From: Hexactinellida sp. DTS-2022 | Taxonomy: Eukaryota; Porifera; Hexactinellida | Direction: 5' to 3' | Length of the DNA stretch: 64,000 nt | NCBI GenBank assembly: GCA_028753945.1 | Contig: JAPNXP010000001.1 | Span: 8,298,501 to 8,362,500, forward strand | In this document: one piece after another, positions 34,763 to 47,686 of the stretch | Layout: the number at the start of each line of letters is the position of its first letter | Numbering within the stretch: the first letter of the stretch is position 1 | The notes under the pieces: generated by a model | Databases searched by the model: none | Seen by the model: only the letters and a program-made list of their open reading frames with translations | Told to the model about the DNA's origin: nothing | Translations under genes and position numbers: made by a program

Positions 34763-36360
34763 CAGTGGCGTAGCTAAGGTTTCCGGGGGCCCGGTTCAAT
34801 ATTATGTGCCGGAGCCGGGCCCTGGCCCCACTAGTTCAAATCGGATTTGAAATTTAAGGAGCATGCATTTGGATAAATTTGGGTTCGGAAATGACATTTC
34901 CCGCATTTTTACATCACTGTAATAGACAAAATGTATAGGTTAATAACATTATATAATTGTTTCTACTCATTTTGCATAACCAGAAAGGGTCTGACTGAAT
35001 GGTGGAAAATGGTGGAAAATGGTGGAAAACATCCGAGAGTGGTGGAAAATGGTGGAAAATGGTGGAATTTCTGAATTTTCGTCGAAATGACTGAATGGTG
35101 GAAAGTGGTGGAATTTCTAAAAATCGACTGAAAGGTGGAAAATGGTGGAAAATGGTGGAAAACGACTGAATGGTGGAAAATGGTGGAAAACGACTGAATG
35201 GTGGAAAACGACTGAATGGTGGAAAATGGTGGAAAATGACTGAATGGTGGAAAATGGTGGAAAACGACTGAATGGTGGAAAATGGTGGAAAAACGGGGGC
35301 TGACTGAATAGTGGAATCTAGTGGAATCTTTGACTGAATAGTGGAATCGAGTGGAATTTGATTAAATTGTTAAACACTACGTATATGCTATAAGCTACGT
35401 GTGTATCATATTACGTTAATTTTCGCCCATGTAAAATTGTTTGCAATGATTGAACTAGTGTTGTGCATGAAGTGACACAATAGGATTTATTAGTTAGGCT
35501 TTGTTACCATGTTATTTAGACACACCTTATTACATTATTTATCAACAATTCCTTATCAAATCCAGTTGGTATTCATTGGGCAGTTCAATAGAGATGATTA
35601 GTAAGAATACTAATATAGTATCATATTGTCCCACTTCATGCACAACACTAGTTCAATCATTGCAAACAATTTTACATGGGCGAAAATTAACGTAATATGA
35701 TACACACGTAGCTTATAGCATATACGTAGTGTTTAACAATTTAATCAAATTCCACTCGATTCCACTATTCAGTCAAAGATTCCACTAGATTCCACTATTC
35801 AGTCAGCCCCCGTTTTTCCACCATTTTCCACCATTCAGTCGTTTTCCACCATTTTCCACCATTCAGTCGTTTTCCACCATTTTCCACCATTCAGTCATTT
35901 TCCACCATTTTCCACCATTCAGTCGTTTTCCACCATTTTCCACCATTTTCCACCTTTCAGTCGATTTTTAGAAATTCCACCACTTTCCACCATTCAGTCA
36001 TTTCGACGAAAATTCAGAAATTCCACCATTTTCCACCATTTTCCACCACTCTCGGATGTTTTCCACCATTTTCCACCATTTTCCACCATTCAGTCAGACC
36101 CACCAGAAACATAAACTCTCCTCATGTTTCTCTCAACTTGTCTCAAAAGAAATGTAGCTATGAAGCAAAAATACTATTTCATAGAAGTTATAACTGACAA
36201 ACAAATAGTTATATGTATAGAAAACAAATAATTATCAAATACCATAACGGTTATCATGAAATATGATTGAAGTATATCTGCATAAGGTAATTTTGGAATC
36301 CTTGGGGCCCCCTGGCATCGGGGCCCCTGGTTCAATGAACCGCCTATTGCTACGGCTCTG
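34763..36360. mobile_element. hAT-like element, 1.6 kb, perfect TSD, containing a giant hairpin
   Basis: Starts CAGTGGCGTAGCTAAGG and ends CCTATTGCTACGGCTCTG. The octamer ctattagg flanks both sides (34755-34762 and 36361-36368). No transposase is encoded. Nearly the whole interior is a long inverted repeat described separately. Ends match the group that includes 50442-54442 and 28420-28596. Confidence 0.92.
34987..36101. repeat. Near-perfect inverted repeat, arms about 480 bp, built of GGTGGAAAAT units
   Basis: Arm 34987-35474 and arm 35632-36101 are reverse complements across their length, with a 157-bp spacer. The outer half of each arm is a higher-order tandem array of gactgaatggtggaaaatgg. 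The inner half is unique sequence (tgctataagctacgtgtgt). Arms differ mainly by one or two array units. A transcript through it would fold into long double-stranded RNA. Confidence 0.93.
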
Positions 36361-36400
36361 CTATTAGGTATTAGGTAGCTAGAAGGCTTAGGGTCGTTAT

Positions 36401-36718
36401 CAGAGATGGAACCGGTCGGGATTTTCATGACCCGACCCGACCGGTGCAGTTTGAAATTTAACCCGACCCGACCGGTCAATCATAGCTAGCAATAATTTAT
36501 AAATATTAGAATAAGATCTACTGTTGTGTCATGTCATAGAATTTGGAAATAAATATTATGGCCATATACCATTTAAGGAAGCCTCCTTTAAGACTACTAA
36601 GCTCTCAAGGGCTATTGGAGCCAGATTAAATCAAAACAAATTATGATATTATGATATCGAATAGATCATATAGAGATCTCGACCGGTACCCGACCCGACC
36701 CGACCGGTTCCGTCTCTG
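36401..36718. mobile_element. hAT-like MITE, 318 bp, perfect TSD
   Basis: CAGAGATGGAACCGGTCGGG at the left, CGACCGGTTCCGTCTCTG-type end at the right. The flanking octamer gtcgttat occurs at 36393-36400 and 36719-36726. Repeated cccgacccgaccgg motifs lie near both ends. Confidence 0.9.
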
Positions 36719-36739
36719 GTCGTTATATACACTCAATTT

Positions 36740-37230
36740 GAATAAATATGTTCATAATTAAGCTAATACTGAGTGTCTACGCTATTTACTCAATCGAGAA
36801 ACCATAAATCGGGGCAAATCTATGCGAGCAAATGTGTCTCTACATTAGCCACATAGTATATTGATTAGCGGAGTTTATTATACTTTATTTAAGTTTATTA
36901 AGATTTGACATGGACCGTAAACTTAATTTATTCCAGACACACAGTACACTTGTAACGAATTAACGGCTGAACTACTCTGAATGACTTAATATCTTGTTAT
37001 ATTTAGAAATTTCATAACATTGTGATTGTAAGACATTTTTCTATTTCCATTAAGTGGCATAAGTATTCCTGCCATGTCCCACTTGTGGCACAAATGGGAA
37101 TGTGGCTGTATCTCAGTAGTAATAATAGTAACAATTACAAATTAAGCACCTAGAGTAATTCGACCATGTAGTATTCAAATCTGAAATCTGATTTTTATAT
37201 TCTAACTGCCTCATAATGTTCAGAAATTTT
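36740..37230 (-). repeat. Dispersed repeat shared with the interior of the element at 47687-48853
   Basis: The reverse complement of 36900-37195 aligns with about 48365-48640 (tttgaatac-acatggtcgaattact, cacattcccatttgt, gtggca). The two are diverged and non-coding. This is probably a relic of an older copy of that hAT-like element without visible ends. Confidence 0.6.
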
Positions 37231-37235
37231 ATATT

Positions 37236-37350
37236 TAATTAGCTAATAATTTCCTATAAGAATATTTATTGTTACTGTTTACATAGATTCCGTTTACTTG
37301 AGGTGCGTAGCACCGATCCGTAGCAGAGCGACCGAGACCGAAGGCTCGTG
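37236..37350 (+). repeat. Dispersed repeat family R1, tail fragment
   Basis: Contains aatatttattgtta, cttgaggtgcgtagcaccga and the tail gcgaccgagaccgaaggctc, matching the end of 13836-14437. Confidence 0.6.
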
Positions 37351-37449
37351 TTAATTAAGTCGGAAAATCTTTAAAACAATAAAATAACCTCCGAAATGCT
37401 TTTATACAATAGGTAATTAGACTACATTGGAATATTTCGATATCACAGG

Positions 37450-38215
37450 GATTGATAGTGGGTCAACATTGGTGACCCATCACCCATCTGACCCACGCAT
37501 TTGTGACCCATGACCCATCGAGTGACCCATGACCCATCGTGTTACCCATTGACCCATCGTGTTACCCACTGACCTTTTAAATATCTATTTTTTTATATCT
37601 AAACATTCTGTAACACAATACGACATGCAATATATGAATGATGCTAGTCACTCAATTAATTTTGGTAGATTTCTATTACCAAAGAAATAGCCTTTACTGT
37701 TTCTGGATGAATTTGGTTTCTCGTAGGCATTGTTCCGTGCATCAACTAGTATGTATTTCTATGCGCATAATCACGACGATGATAAGTGATTCGTACTATA
37801 ACTGGACAAAGATCGATATTCCAAATGCATTGCCGGTGCCATGTATTATTAGGTGTGGGTGTAGTGGATGTCCACTGTATAGTCTAGTGCAGCGATTCCC
37901 AACCTTTTTCAACCGTGGACCCCCTATAGTAAATATTAGACATTCTGTGGACCCCCTCCCATTGTCCGTAATACATCATGTGGACCCCCTACAGGCGTCC
38001 GTGGATCCCCAAGGGGTACATGGACCCCAGGTTGGGAACCACTGGTCTAGTGGGTGTCACTGTCCAATGACCGCTTCATTTCCTTGAGGCAGTGGGTGTC
38101 CGGACACCCAGGAAACCCCCGGTGGCGCCGGCCCTGAAATGAGTCATGGGTCACGATGCCGTGACCCATGGCCATGACCCATCAACCCATGGTCCACTCT
38201 GAAACAGGGAGTTTT
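37450..38215. repeat. GACCCAT-rich repeat region interrupted by a hAT MITE
   Basis: Both edges carry clustered tgacccatgacccatc motifs (37450-37580 and 38140-38205). The middle is unrelated sequence with the MITE at 37890-38044. This may be one element with subterminal repeats. Its exact ends are unclear. Confidence 0.5.
37890..38044. mobile_element. hAT-like MITE, 155 bp, perfect TSD
   Basis: CAGCGATTCCCAACC at the left and GGTTGGGAACCACTG at the right. The octamer gtctagtg flanks both sides (37882-37889 and 38045-38052). Repeats of gtggaccccct fill the interior. Ends of the form CAGTGGTTCCCAACC are typical of hAT MITEs in many animals. Confidence 0.92.
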
Positions 38216-38320
38216 AACCTAGGTCACACTACGTATACATAATCACAATTAATCAGTCCTAAAATTAAATAATAGCAGTAAATTTACCTCAACTTATTTT
38301 CGTTGATCAATTAACAACCT

Positions 38321-40010
38321 AAAAATCCAAAATTGCAGCCTGTGCCGAAAGTATTTCCCTTTGGAGGCACTACTAGTTATCCAACACCAAATGTAGTGCC
38401 TCCAAAGGGAAATGCGTCGGCACAGCTGCAATTTTGGATTTTTTAATTATTATTAATATTTTTTCTCCGCAGACGGTACCCTGAGCTTCATAGTTGATGG
38501 GCTGAAACTTGGCATGTAGGTGCGGAGTGACCGTCTAATTTGCACTTGGGGTTACGATTTTTGATTAACACATTTGGACACATTTTTGACACCTTTCAAA
38601 ATTTGTCTGGTCCATAACTCAAAATATGTTATACTAAACCCTCAAATTTTATTTTACCATTGGATTCACCATAAAATTCTGCGTCTGATGGGAGAAGAAA
38701 ATTTTTACTAATGGGTTTAATTTCTGCAATAAATGGGGGTTGAAATTTCTTTGTTTACTCGCACTTCAATTTCAGTAAAAATGTTAAATCTAATTCTATT
38801 GTTTCAACTTGTAATAATTATATTGATTTAACTTGTTAAATCCTACTCTATTGATTCAACTTGCGATAATTATATTGATTTAACTAATGAATTCCAGCTG
38901 GCTTCTATTTAATTGTATTATTACTATAAAATGGATAAAATAAAATAATATAATATAAGCAAATTGTTGACTTAATTCAACTCACCGTGGATAACATTGC
39001 TAAAATAATTAATTAATAATATAATTTATTATCAATACATAGTGAATGAATGGCATTAAGCTCAAGATGGTTTAAGATAGACACAAACTTCAAATTTAAC
39101 AATCGTTTCTTTGTCCCGAAACAACTTGATGAATGGGTCTAATCACCCTGAGGTGTTCATAATGGCGAAAAAATCCAAAATGGCAACTGTGCTGACAGCA
39201 TTTCCTTTGGGGGCACTATCAATTAACCAATCACTAGCTACCAAAAGAAAGTGCCTCCAAAGGGACACGTGTCGGCACAGCTGTAATTTTGGATTTTTTT
39301 ATTTTATATTTTTATATTTTATATTTTATTATTATTTTTCCTCCGTAGACGGTGCCACACCTTTATACATTGAGGGGTGAAAATTTGCATGTAGTTGCGG
39401 AGTAACCGTCTAAATTCACCTTGGGTTAGGATTTTTAATTAACTAATTTTGGACACATTTTTAACACCTTTCAAAATTTGTCTCATCCATATTTCAAAAA
39501 ATGTTCTTCTAAACGCCCATTTTTTATTTGACCAATGGATTAAAATTCGGCGTCTGATGCGAGATGCCAAATTTTATTATTGGGTTTGTTTAAGCCATAA
39601 ATAGGGTGTGAACTGTGAACCTTCATTGTTTATTCACCTTTCAATTTGAGTTTAACTATTAAATCTTATTCTATTGTTTCAACTTGAGATAATTTTATTG
39701 ATTCTACTTATGAAATCTAGTCGGCTTCTATTTAATTATAGTATTGCTATACAATGGATTTAAGTTATTTAACTGAATTGAAGGAATTTACTTGGTTAAA
39801 TATATAGTAGGTTAAAAGAAAGTTCCAACACACTAAAGAGTCTTTACCTACCGAAACACCTTTCTGAAATGGTTTGACACCTTTATAGTGATGATGACGT
39901 GACGAAAAAATCTAAAATTAATTAGTAAATTACACCTGTGCCGACATCATCTACCAAAAGATAGTGTCTTCAAAGGAACATGCTGCCGGCAGAGGTGTAA
40001 TTGAAAGTTT
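38321..40010. repeat. Tandem array of a ~0.86-kb unit, each starting with a hairpin
   Basis: Hairpins at 38321-38444, 39168-39300 and (degraded) 39904-40007 each pair aatccaaaat...ggcacta with tagtgcctcc...attttggatt. Between them, two diverged unit copies align over 800 bp (ccgcagacggt at 38467 and ccgtagacggt at 39343; tcaaaatttgtct; ggcgtctgatg). Two full units and the start of a third are present. No coding potential. Confidence 0.82.
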
Positions 40011-40187
40011 GCCTAATAGTAAACAAAGATCATGGAAATCATACCTGCCAACCGTACAGGAATTCCCTGGACAGTACAGATTTACTCCAATTGTACAGAA
40101 GGAAAATATACTCAATTCTTGATTTTCTATTTTTCGAACAGTTATTATATTAGCCCTTGGATATGTATTTTTCCTAAATGAACGAAC

Positions 40188-40382
40188 TACAGTAAAACTC
40201 GGTTATAACGTACCTGGGTTAGTATAGTACCTACGTCGACTTAGTACGTACTACTATTTTTTAACCAAGATTATAAAGCAGTATGCATTTCTATGTAGGA
40301 TTAACTTCGGTTAGTACGTACACTCGGATAATACGTACTTATTTTCCATTCATGAGGTACGTGATAACCAAGTTCTACTGTA
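40188..40382. mobile_element. pogo-like MITE, copy 2
   Basis: TACAGTAAAACTCGGTTATA and the inverted end aaccaagttctactgta. Interior matches 7332-7522 (cagtat-catttatatgtaggat, attatacgtacttatt). Confidence 0.75.
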
Positions 40383-40452
40383 CACAAATATACTCTTAAT
40401 TAAGTACGTATGTTAGTAATGAACACCGAGCGAATATTTTTAGACTTTCGAG

Positions 40453-40751
40453 CAGTGCTCGACAAATCTGGTGGTTTGGTGGCGCTAGCCACCAAAAATC
40501 TGATTTAAGCCACCAAATTTTGCCTTTGGTGGCTTAACTAATCTACCATATATTGTGGATTATTGACTTTATGTACATTATATGTTTCGTTGCATCATTT
40601 GTTATTAACATTAGTGTTGTTCTACGGCATCAAAACTTTGTTAAGTCATCAGTGGTTTGCTAAACCGGCCGTTGTTTATTCTTTAGCCACCAGAAAAAGT
40701 GAGGTGGTGGCTTAATTAGCCACCATTAAAATTTTATTTTGTCGAGCACTG
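40453..40751. mobile_element. hAT-like MITE, 299 bp, perfect TSD
   Basis: CAGTGCTCGACAAA and TTTGTCGAGCACTG are exact inverted ends. The octamer ctttcgag flanks both (40445-40452 and 40752-40759). Interior repeats of gccaccaaa and ggtggc are self-complementary. Confidence 0.93.
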
Positions 40752-41128
40752 CTTTCGAGTCGAGAAATGTGCCCAGGGAAATACCCAATGTACAGAAATT
40801 CTTAGCAATTCCACAGGGATTTGTATGTATTAAGTTGACAGGTATGGAAAGTGCAACTTGTTATCATGCGAAACTCACTGTCATCCTCGACCATATAATT
40901 TCATCGCAAAGGATTTAGGCGCGTTAAATTATAATTAGCCCCGTAAGAAACTTCAATGAGAGTTATTGACCGAAATTGGCGATTATGAACTATAAATAAT
41001 ACTAGATTGAGAAAAGAAATTAACTTTTGGACTTTAATTTGACAGATAAACCTAATCCTAACAATTACACACAAATAACGCAGTAAAAACTATTAAGTAC
41101 AGGTACACAACAAGCCTAAGCAGGGAGG

Positions 41129-42379
<1,251 letters not shown>

Positions 42380-42799
42380 TTACGAAAAGAGTCGGTTTAG
42401 CGAAGAAGAAAGTGCGAAATTGTTAACGGAGTTTCTGAGATAATAATACCACATAGATTTCTGACTTTATATAATGAAGCTGAGAACTCAATCATCAGTA
42501 AAATGCCTATATATGGAGAAAACGAGAAACATAGATTGAGATAAATTATCTCCTTATATGAAATAATTTTGTAGATTTAAATCTTGATCTACCAAAATTG
42601 TATTGTTTGCAATTTTTGGATGATGAAAAGATCAATTACATGCAAGATCTTACTGTGATCGTAATTGATATTTCGGGCTCAAATTGCAATGAGTGAGTGA
42701 ATCGATTTCCATTCGTGATAGATAGCTCCTATCTGATGAACCAAGACGAATATTCATAATTATTTCAGATTGGAATTTACAATTAGGTCCCTTAAATGG

Positions 42800-43060
42800 A
42801 TTTCAAACTTAGCTTAGGTCAGATGCTAGGATTTACTGCACGGGAGCGTCATCGCCAGCGAACCGGCTGGCACATGTCAGAACCGTTATCTACAAGCGAA
42901 ACTGCAACACCATCGTCTGTCATTATGGATAGTTTATTACGAATAGAGTCGGTTAGAGATGAAAGTGCGAACTTGCTAACGGAGTTTCTGAGATCATAAA
43001 ACCACACAAATATTTGATTTTCTATAATAAAGCTGGAAACTTAATTATGAGAAAATGTCT
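42800..43060 (-). pseudogene. Second actin fragment: first ~30 codons plus 5' flank
   Basis: 42830-42930 repeats the actin start (about MTDDGVAVSLVDNGSDMCQPV-like after mutation) and 42930-43060 repeats the upstream region of the first pseudogene (gagtttctgagat, taaagctg, tctatacatgg). Identity is clearly lower than between actin genes and the two copies are about 560 bp apart. A tandem duplication followed by truncation explains it. Confidence 0.75.
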
Positions 43061-43790
43061 ATACATGGGGCATTCGAAAAACTATTACTGTTCCTATTAA
43101 TTGTTGTAAGGATCATTTTATAGAATGATCCCACAACAGTTAATCATAATTATTATTAGATAAACTATTAACCATAGTTTCGCACTAGTTTAATTAATTG
43201 TTTAATTAATCGATACAGTATATCTCCAAAATTTTGTAATTATAGTAACAAGATAGACAAGTAATACTATAAATTCAAGTAATTTGCCCCTCCCAATTTA
43301 AACTCATTAGCAAAGAGGCTACTACGTAGTAGTCTAGTATTATAGAGTCTATAGAATGAATCTAAAATAACCCAAATTAGATGAGATACAAAATAGCATA
43401 ATCTTACTGTTTTCATTTTTATTGAGAGGCCAAGACACTTTCAAGCTGTAATCAAATAATATTACCACCTGAGTGACCTGACATTAATGAAGCTTATAGA
43501 ATTCATATGTTTAGGTCGAAAGCATATTATTATTTCTTCTTGCACCACCCACATAGGATACATCTTAATTATTCCTTCAAAAGTTGGCAAAGTTTACAAT
43601 AAAAAAGCATCAAAAAATGGAAAAATAAAATCTCTATAATATTATTTGGTTAACTAAATCAGTGTTCCGCAACCTTTTTGAATCTCGAGGCCGATTTTCA
43701 ATAGCTCACAGTACAAATTGTACAAATTGGCAAAAATTCCCTTAGTGTATCACTTATTTTTGGAGGTTTATGTAGTAGTATATACTAAAC
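43061..43790. other. Intergenic, nothing firm
   Basis: AT-rich. At 43664-43690 a lone sequence cagtgttccgcaacctttttg resembles one end of a hAT MITE (compare 37890), without a partner. Confidence 0.45.
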
Positions 43791-44606
43791 GAGCCCCTCT
43801 GTCTCGGTCGCATTGCGACGGTTCGGTGCAAATTTTTCAGGGCTGTATCAACTCATTTTGAGTTGGCAAATAAACTCATTTTTTTGAATGAGTTGGTGAC
43901 GGAAAAATGTATGAGTTGATTTAGTTGTTAGAAGTGGAAAATTAATTGAAATGAGTCCAATTCATTTAATCAGTGAGTTGGTTGAATCAACTCATTTTCT
44001 AGATTAAGTCATGTGGAGATTTGACTAAGATTATATTAGTTTATTAGTATTTAATACTTAGTGAGTATTATCATAATGAATTAATCACATTATACTCATT
44101 ATTTATCAATGAATATTACAATTGAATATGTAATTTTGCAAAATTGGCATAATGAGTTAATTTTTTTTAATGAGTTGAATGAGTTGGTAGGTAGAAAATG
44201 AGTTTTTTGCTAACTCAAAATGAGTTGATACAGCCCTGGGACTCCGACCGTCACCGTGCAATGCATCTGAAGTTAGCGCCCGCTATGCGGCCTTACTTCT
44301 CACCATTTCTACCATTTTCATAATTTTAACTTGTTTACCATTATTTATAATATCCATTGAAAGCTAACTTATAGGTTGATTTTGAATTTTCATTAATTTT
44401 TCTACCTATTTGTGTAAACAACAACAACAGATATTCATGTTAGACATTTCTGAATGCGGATTTCAAAATCAGCATACTTGTTCAATGTCCACCTATTATT
44501 ACAATTTGAAGTTAGTTTATATATCATATAGTATAAATGCGTTTTCTATTCCCCCATCACTTAAATACAATCTGGACAAACACACACACAAACAAACAAA
44601 CACAAA
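43791..44606 (-). repeat. Dispersed repeat family R1, inverted copy with insertion
   Basis: Reverse orientation: tail ctgtctcggtcgcattgcg at 43800, then after an insert the internal block (ataggttgattttgaatttt, gcatacttgttcaatg) and the head with cacacacaaacaaacaaac at 44581-44600. It confirms the family organisation seen at 13836-14437. Confidence 0.7.
43838..44238. mobile_element. 400-bp TIR element inside R1
   Basis: CAGGGCTGTATCAACTCATT at the left and its exact complement at the right. The interior is full of aatgagttg/caactcatt. The ends look hAT-like, but the flanking octamers (aaattttt, ggactccg) differ, so the target duplication is lost or the class is different. Confidence 0.75.
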
Positions 44607-44739
44607 TTACAATTATACGGCCAAACAGAGACCTGTCTGCTTTCAAAATGATCGCCCTCCCGCTTGTTTTGACTTCCTTCATTTTGCACAGGTTGCTGAA
44701 CGTCTTTAACTTGTTCATTTTCATTGGGTCATGAAATTT

Positions 44740-46630
44740 CTTCATAGGTGGATTTTGTTCCAGTCTCTCCTCCTTGAAAGTTGCATAATTTTGATCCCCA
44801 ATCCGAAATGCATTTAGCAGGTCAGATACAATATCTTGAAAGCTGCCTTTGCAGTTGTAATGCATATGAGATACTGGTTCTCTGCAAATGGATTTATCCA
44901 GCTCTTTAGAAGGCCTACAACTGCAGAAACAGCTTCTTCATCCTTGTGAACCCTTGGGATCTGCAACTCTGCATGGTGGATGACTCCTGTGTTTCCCTGT
45001 ACCATGTTTCTTAACTGTCGCAGGAATCCACTGCGATATTCACCAGTGATATAGTAGCGCTTGACAGCTCCTGATTTCAATCTGAACCGTGATGTTCCTC
45101 CAGGCGTTTGTGTGTCTTTATTGACTGTAACTTCAGTCGCCTGATCAACAGGAATGCGAACAAAGGATTATCGCCAGATATTTGAACACTGAAGCTACCA
45201 CTTTTAAAGGCGGAATATATCTCCAGATAGTCTTCTGAAAGGTTGGTCATCTGTGCATAGTAGACAGCAAGGTATCTAGCGTAATTGAGTTTGTCATAGG
45301 CAAAGCACCATGTGATCATAGACCTTATGGTGTGAAGGTGCAGGTTCCAGTTCCCCTCGCGAGAAGCACGCAGAAGGCCAACAAGATGTTTTCCACTAAA
45401 TCTATGTAGGACATCCAGTAGCAGAGAGCTCTCCATTTGGTATGACATAGGTGTTCTAAGAAAATTTCCCAACAATTTCTCCGTTCTGTAAAGGAAGGGC
45501 TGTGCAATAGGCAGTCAAGATTGTCTTGGCACACATCTCCAGCCAAGTGGTTCACCTGGTACATAAAAGAGCTGATTGTGGGTTTCTGTTGTTGGCAGTT
45601 TTATTCCACCCAAACTGTGAACTCCGTCCATACTAGCCGCATAAGAGCTTCATATATACACTTGTGAACTCGGACAGCCCGATTGTACATCTTGCCTTCA
45701 AGGACACCACTGACTGAGCCTTCTCCGACAATGCCTGACTCTATGCATAGATGTTTGAGACCAGCATCCTGAAATCGCTCGCGCTTACCAATAATGCTCA
45801 AAGCATTGCAGAGGTCTGGAACGTTCCTAGACGTAGAATTACATTGGTGTAGCGATCCTTGCTTCCAAGCAATTTCTGTCGCTTTCGCAAAAAGAGCTTG
45901 ATCCATCACTACCACAATTGTTTCCAGTTTCAGCTCTTCCCTGATGACTTCTGACTGATTCAAAGACTGTGGTCAGCTCAGTGGCAGGTGCATTGATAGT
46001 AGGTAGATACCCAATAACATCTTCTGTGACTGCCATCAAGTCTCTAGTACTGATGTTGAATCTAGTCCAGCTTGGGATTTTCTGAATTTTTGTATCCACT
46101 TGTCTTGCAAGTACCCAAATGAGGTTTTGTCTCGGGAAACTTTGGTTGCTTAATTGTCTTCTACATTGGTAGCTTTAGTAGTTATTGGCTGTGGACCAAC
46201 TCCTCACCTGCAACATACATTTGGAGTTCTTGATTTTCTGTAGATACAGTTCGTTGTTTCTGTTTCTTTATGTTTGGAAGAGTACGTGCAGGGAGATGGG
46301 GTCCAACGATATTTGCATGTACTGCGATTCCGTTCCCTCGATGAGATGTTCCCTTGCCTGTTAAGTTTTCTTCAAGTCTGTCTATGTTGTCCCAGGATAA
46401 ATTTCTAAACACATGCGGTCTAATTTTTGCTGGAAGAACAACCTGCTGATTTGTGGTAGTTGCTAGCTTCTCAAGGCATGGAGCGGTATCATTTTCCTCT
46501 AGTTGTGAGTAAGATACCCCGTGTCCAAGTCTGTTTAAGGTTTGAATTAGCTCTACATTACCAGTAAGTGTTTTTACGGCATATGGTAGTAGGAAATGTT
46601 TAGGAGGCTTCTGTTGACCACATGTCACCG
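44740..46630 (-). pseudogene. Decayed gene of an unnamed, multi-copy animal gene family
   Basis: Coding-like fragments on the minus strand follow one another in shifting frames: 46628-46182 (VKTLTGNVELIQTLNRLGHG, SYSQLEENDTAPCLEK), 46099-45839 (VIGYLPTINAPATELTTVFE), 45963-45601 (AKATEIAWKQGS, IGKRERFQDAGLKHLCIESG, VSGVLEGKMYNRAVRVHKCI), 45475-45077 (WCFAYDKLNYARYLAVYYAQ), 45080-44814 and 44865-44740 (DLLNAFRIGDQNY). From memory, long proteins with these phrases are common and multi-copy in cnidarians, molluscs and fish and travel with mobile DNA. I know no assigned function. At least four frame changes and several stops make this copy dead. Insertion ends were not found. Confidence 0.7.
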
Positions 46631-46797
46631 CATATACTATGTCTTGACTGAGAGATTCAATTACTATCTTCGCCCTCTGCGAAGGATTCTTGATTTCAGG
46701 GTCTCCAGTAAGTAGCCCCAGAAAAAACCGCTACAGGTGATCTGGTACTATAAAGCATTCAATGTCGACATCAGATGGATGGTAAGGCCATGGGGTG

Positions 46798-47549
46798 CAG
46801 GGTTTCATCTATACCCCCCCCCCCTGAAATTTATTTTTGAGAAAAATGACCCCCTCAGATTTATTTCTGACCCCCCTCTCAGGGGGGGGACGTTAATTAA
46901 CTCCCAGAATTCGTTATCAATCACTTCATTAGGATCAAGCTTTTGTTTTACTGAATAGTTATCATTTCTTGATTCATATAATTATTTACTTAATTATCTT
47001 ATCGCAACTATAATTAAATTAGTTTCTTACATCACCAAACTTGCCAACCTATTTGTGTCATATCCCTTTACAGGGCTACAATTTCCCTGTACATTGGCCA
47101 AAATTCCTAGAAACCTCCCAAAAAAATTTCTCGCTCGCTCTTCCAATCATTACTATACACTTACATATCAAAATTATCAATTTGGTTGGAAAAAGCATAG
47201 ATTTATATACCAGGGAATCCCTGTACGCTTGAATAAATGTATAAATCAGTTGTGTCTTTATGTGGTTAATACAGAATGCATGGCAGAATATACTATCATC
47301 ACTGTAAACATTTTTAGGCATTATTTGACTCATAATTAGTAAATTAAAATACCTGTACAAATGGAATAAATCCCTGTACGTCTGTACAGAACAACCAAAA
47401 TGGTTAAAATCCCTATACGGTTGGCAGGTATGCATCACTTATTGACACAATAGAATCTCCAAATTTCTCAATTACCCCCCCCCCCCCCCCCTGACTTAAA
47501 TTGGACTTCGTTAACCCCCCCCCTGAGGTAAAGTCTAGATCCATCCCTA
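46798..47549. mobile_element. hAT-like element, near-perfect TSD
   Basis: CAGGGTTTCATCTATACCCC at the left and a right end whose complement reads TAGGGATGGATCTAGAC. Flanking octamers atggggtg and ttggggtg agree at 7 of 8. C-runs sit just inside both ends. It contains a second inverted pair (about 47039-47056 ccaacctatttg, and 47418-47433 ggttggcaggtatg), a nested relic related to 40040-40846. Confidence 0.75.
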
Positions 47550-47686
47550 TTGGGGTGGATTGTATGTTTTGCTTTATGCTAGATCGGATCTGTAATGATG
47601 TTTGATCAATGATTTTGTCCATACGGAAGCACGACAATTGATCACGAACAATTGATCACGAACAATTCATCGTAGGTGATAATTCA

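Larger units (their letters stand above)
40040..40846. mobile_element. Composite TIR element, ends CATACCTG...CAGGTATG
   Basis: CATACCTGCCAACCGTACAG at the left and TTGACAGGTATG at the right. It was interrupted by a pogo-like MITE (40188-40382) and a hAT-like MITE (40453-40751). An element with related sequence and ends is at about 47039-47433. No clean target duplication is seen. Confidence 0.65.

Noticed and set aside
34987-36101. Regular repeat-plus-spacer look that could suggest a CRISPR array
   Set aside because: The array is part of a palindromic tandem repeat inside a eukaryotic hAT-like element; spacing is not constant and there are no cas genes.
39111-39380. Open frame crossing the 39.17-kb hairpin
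   Set aside because: It overlaps the hairpin repeat and is not conserved in the neighbouring unit.
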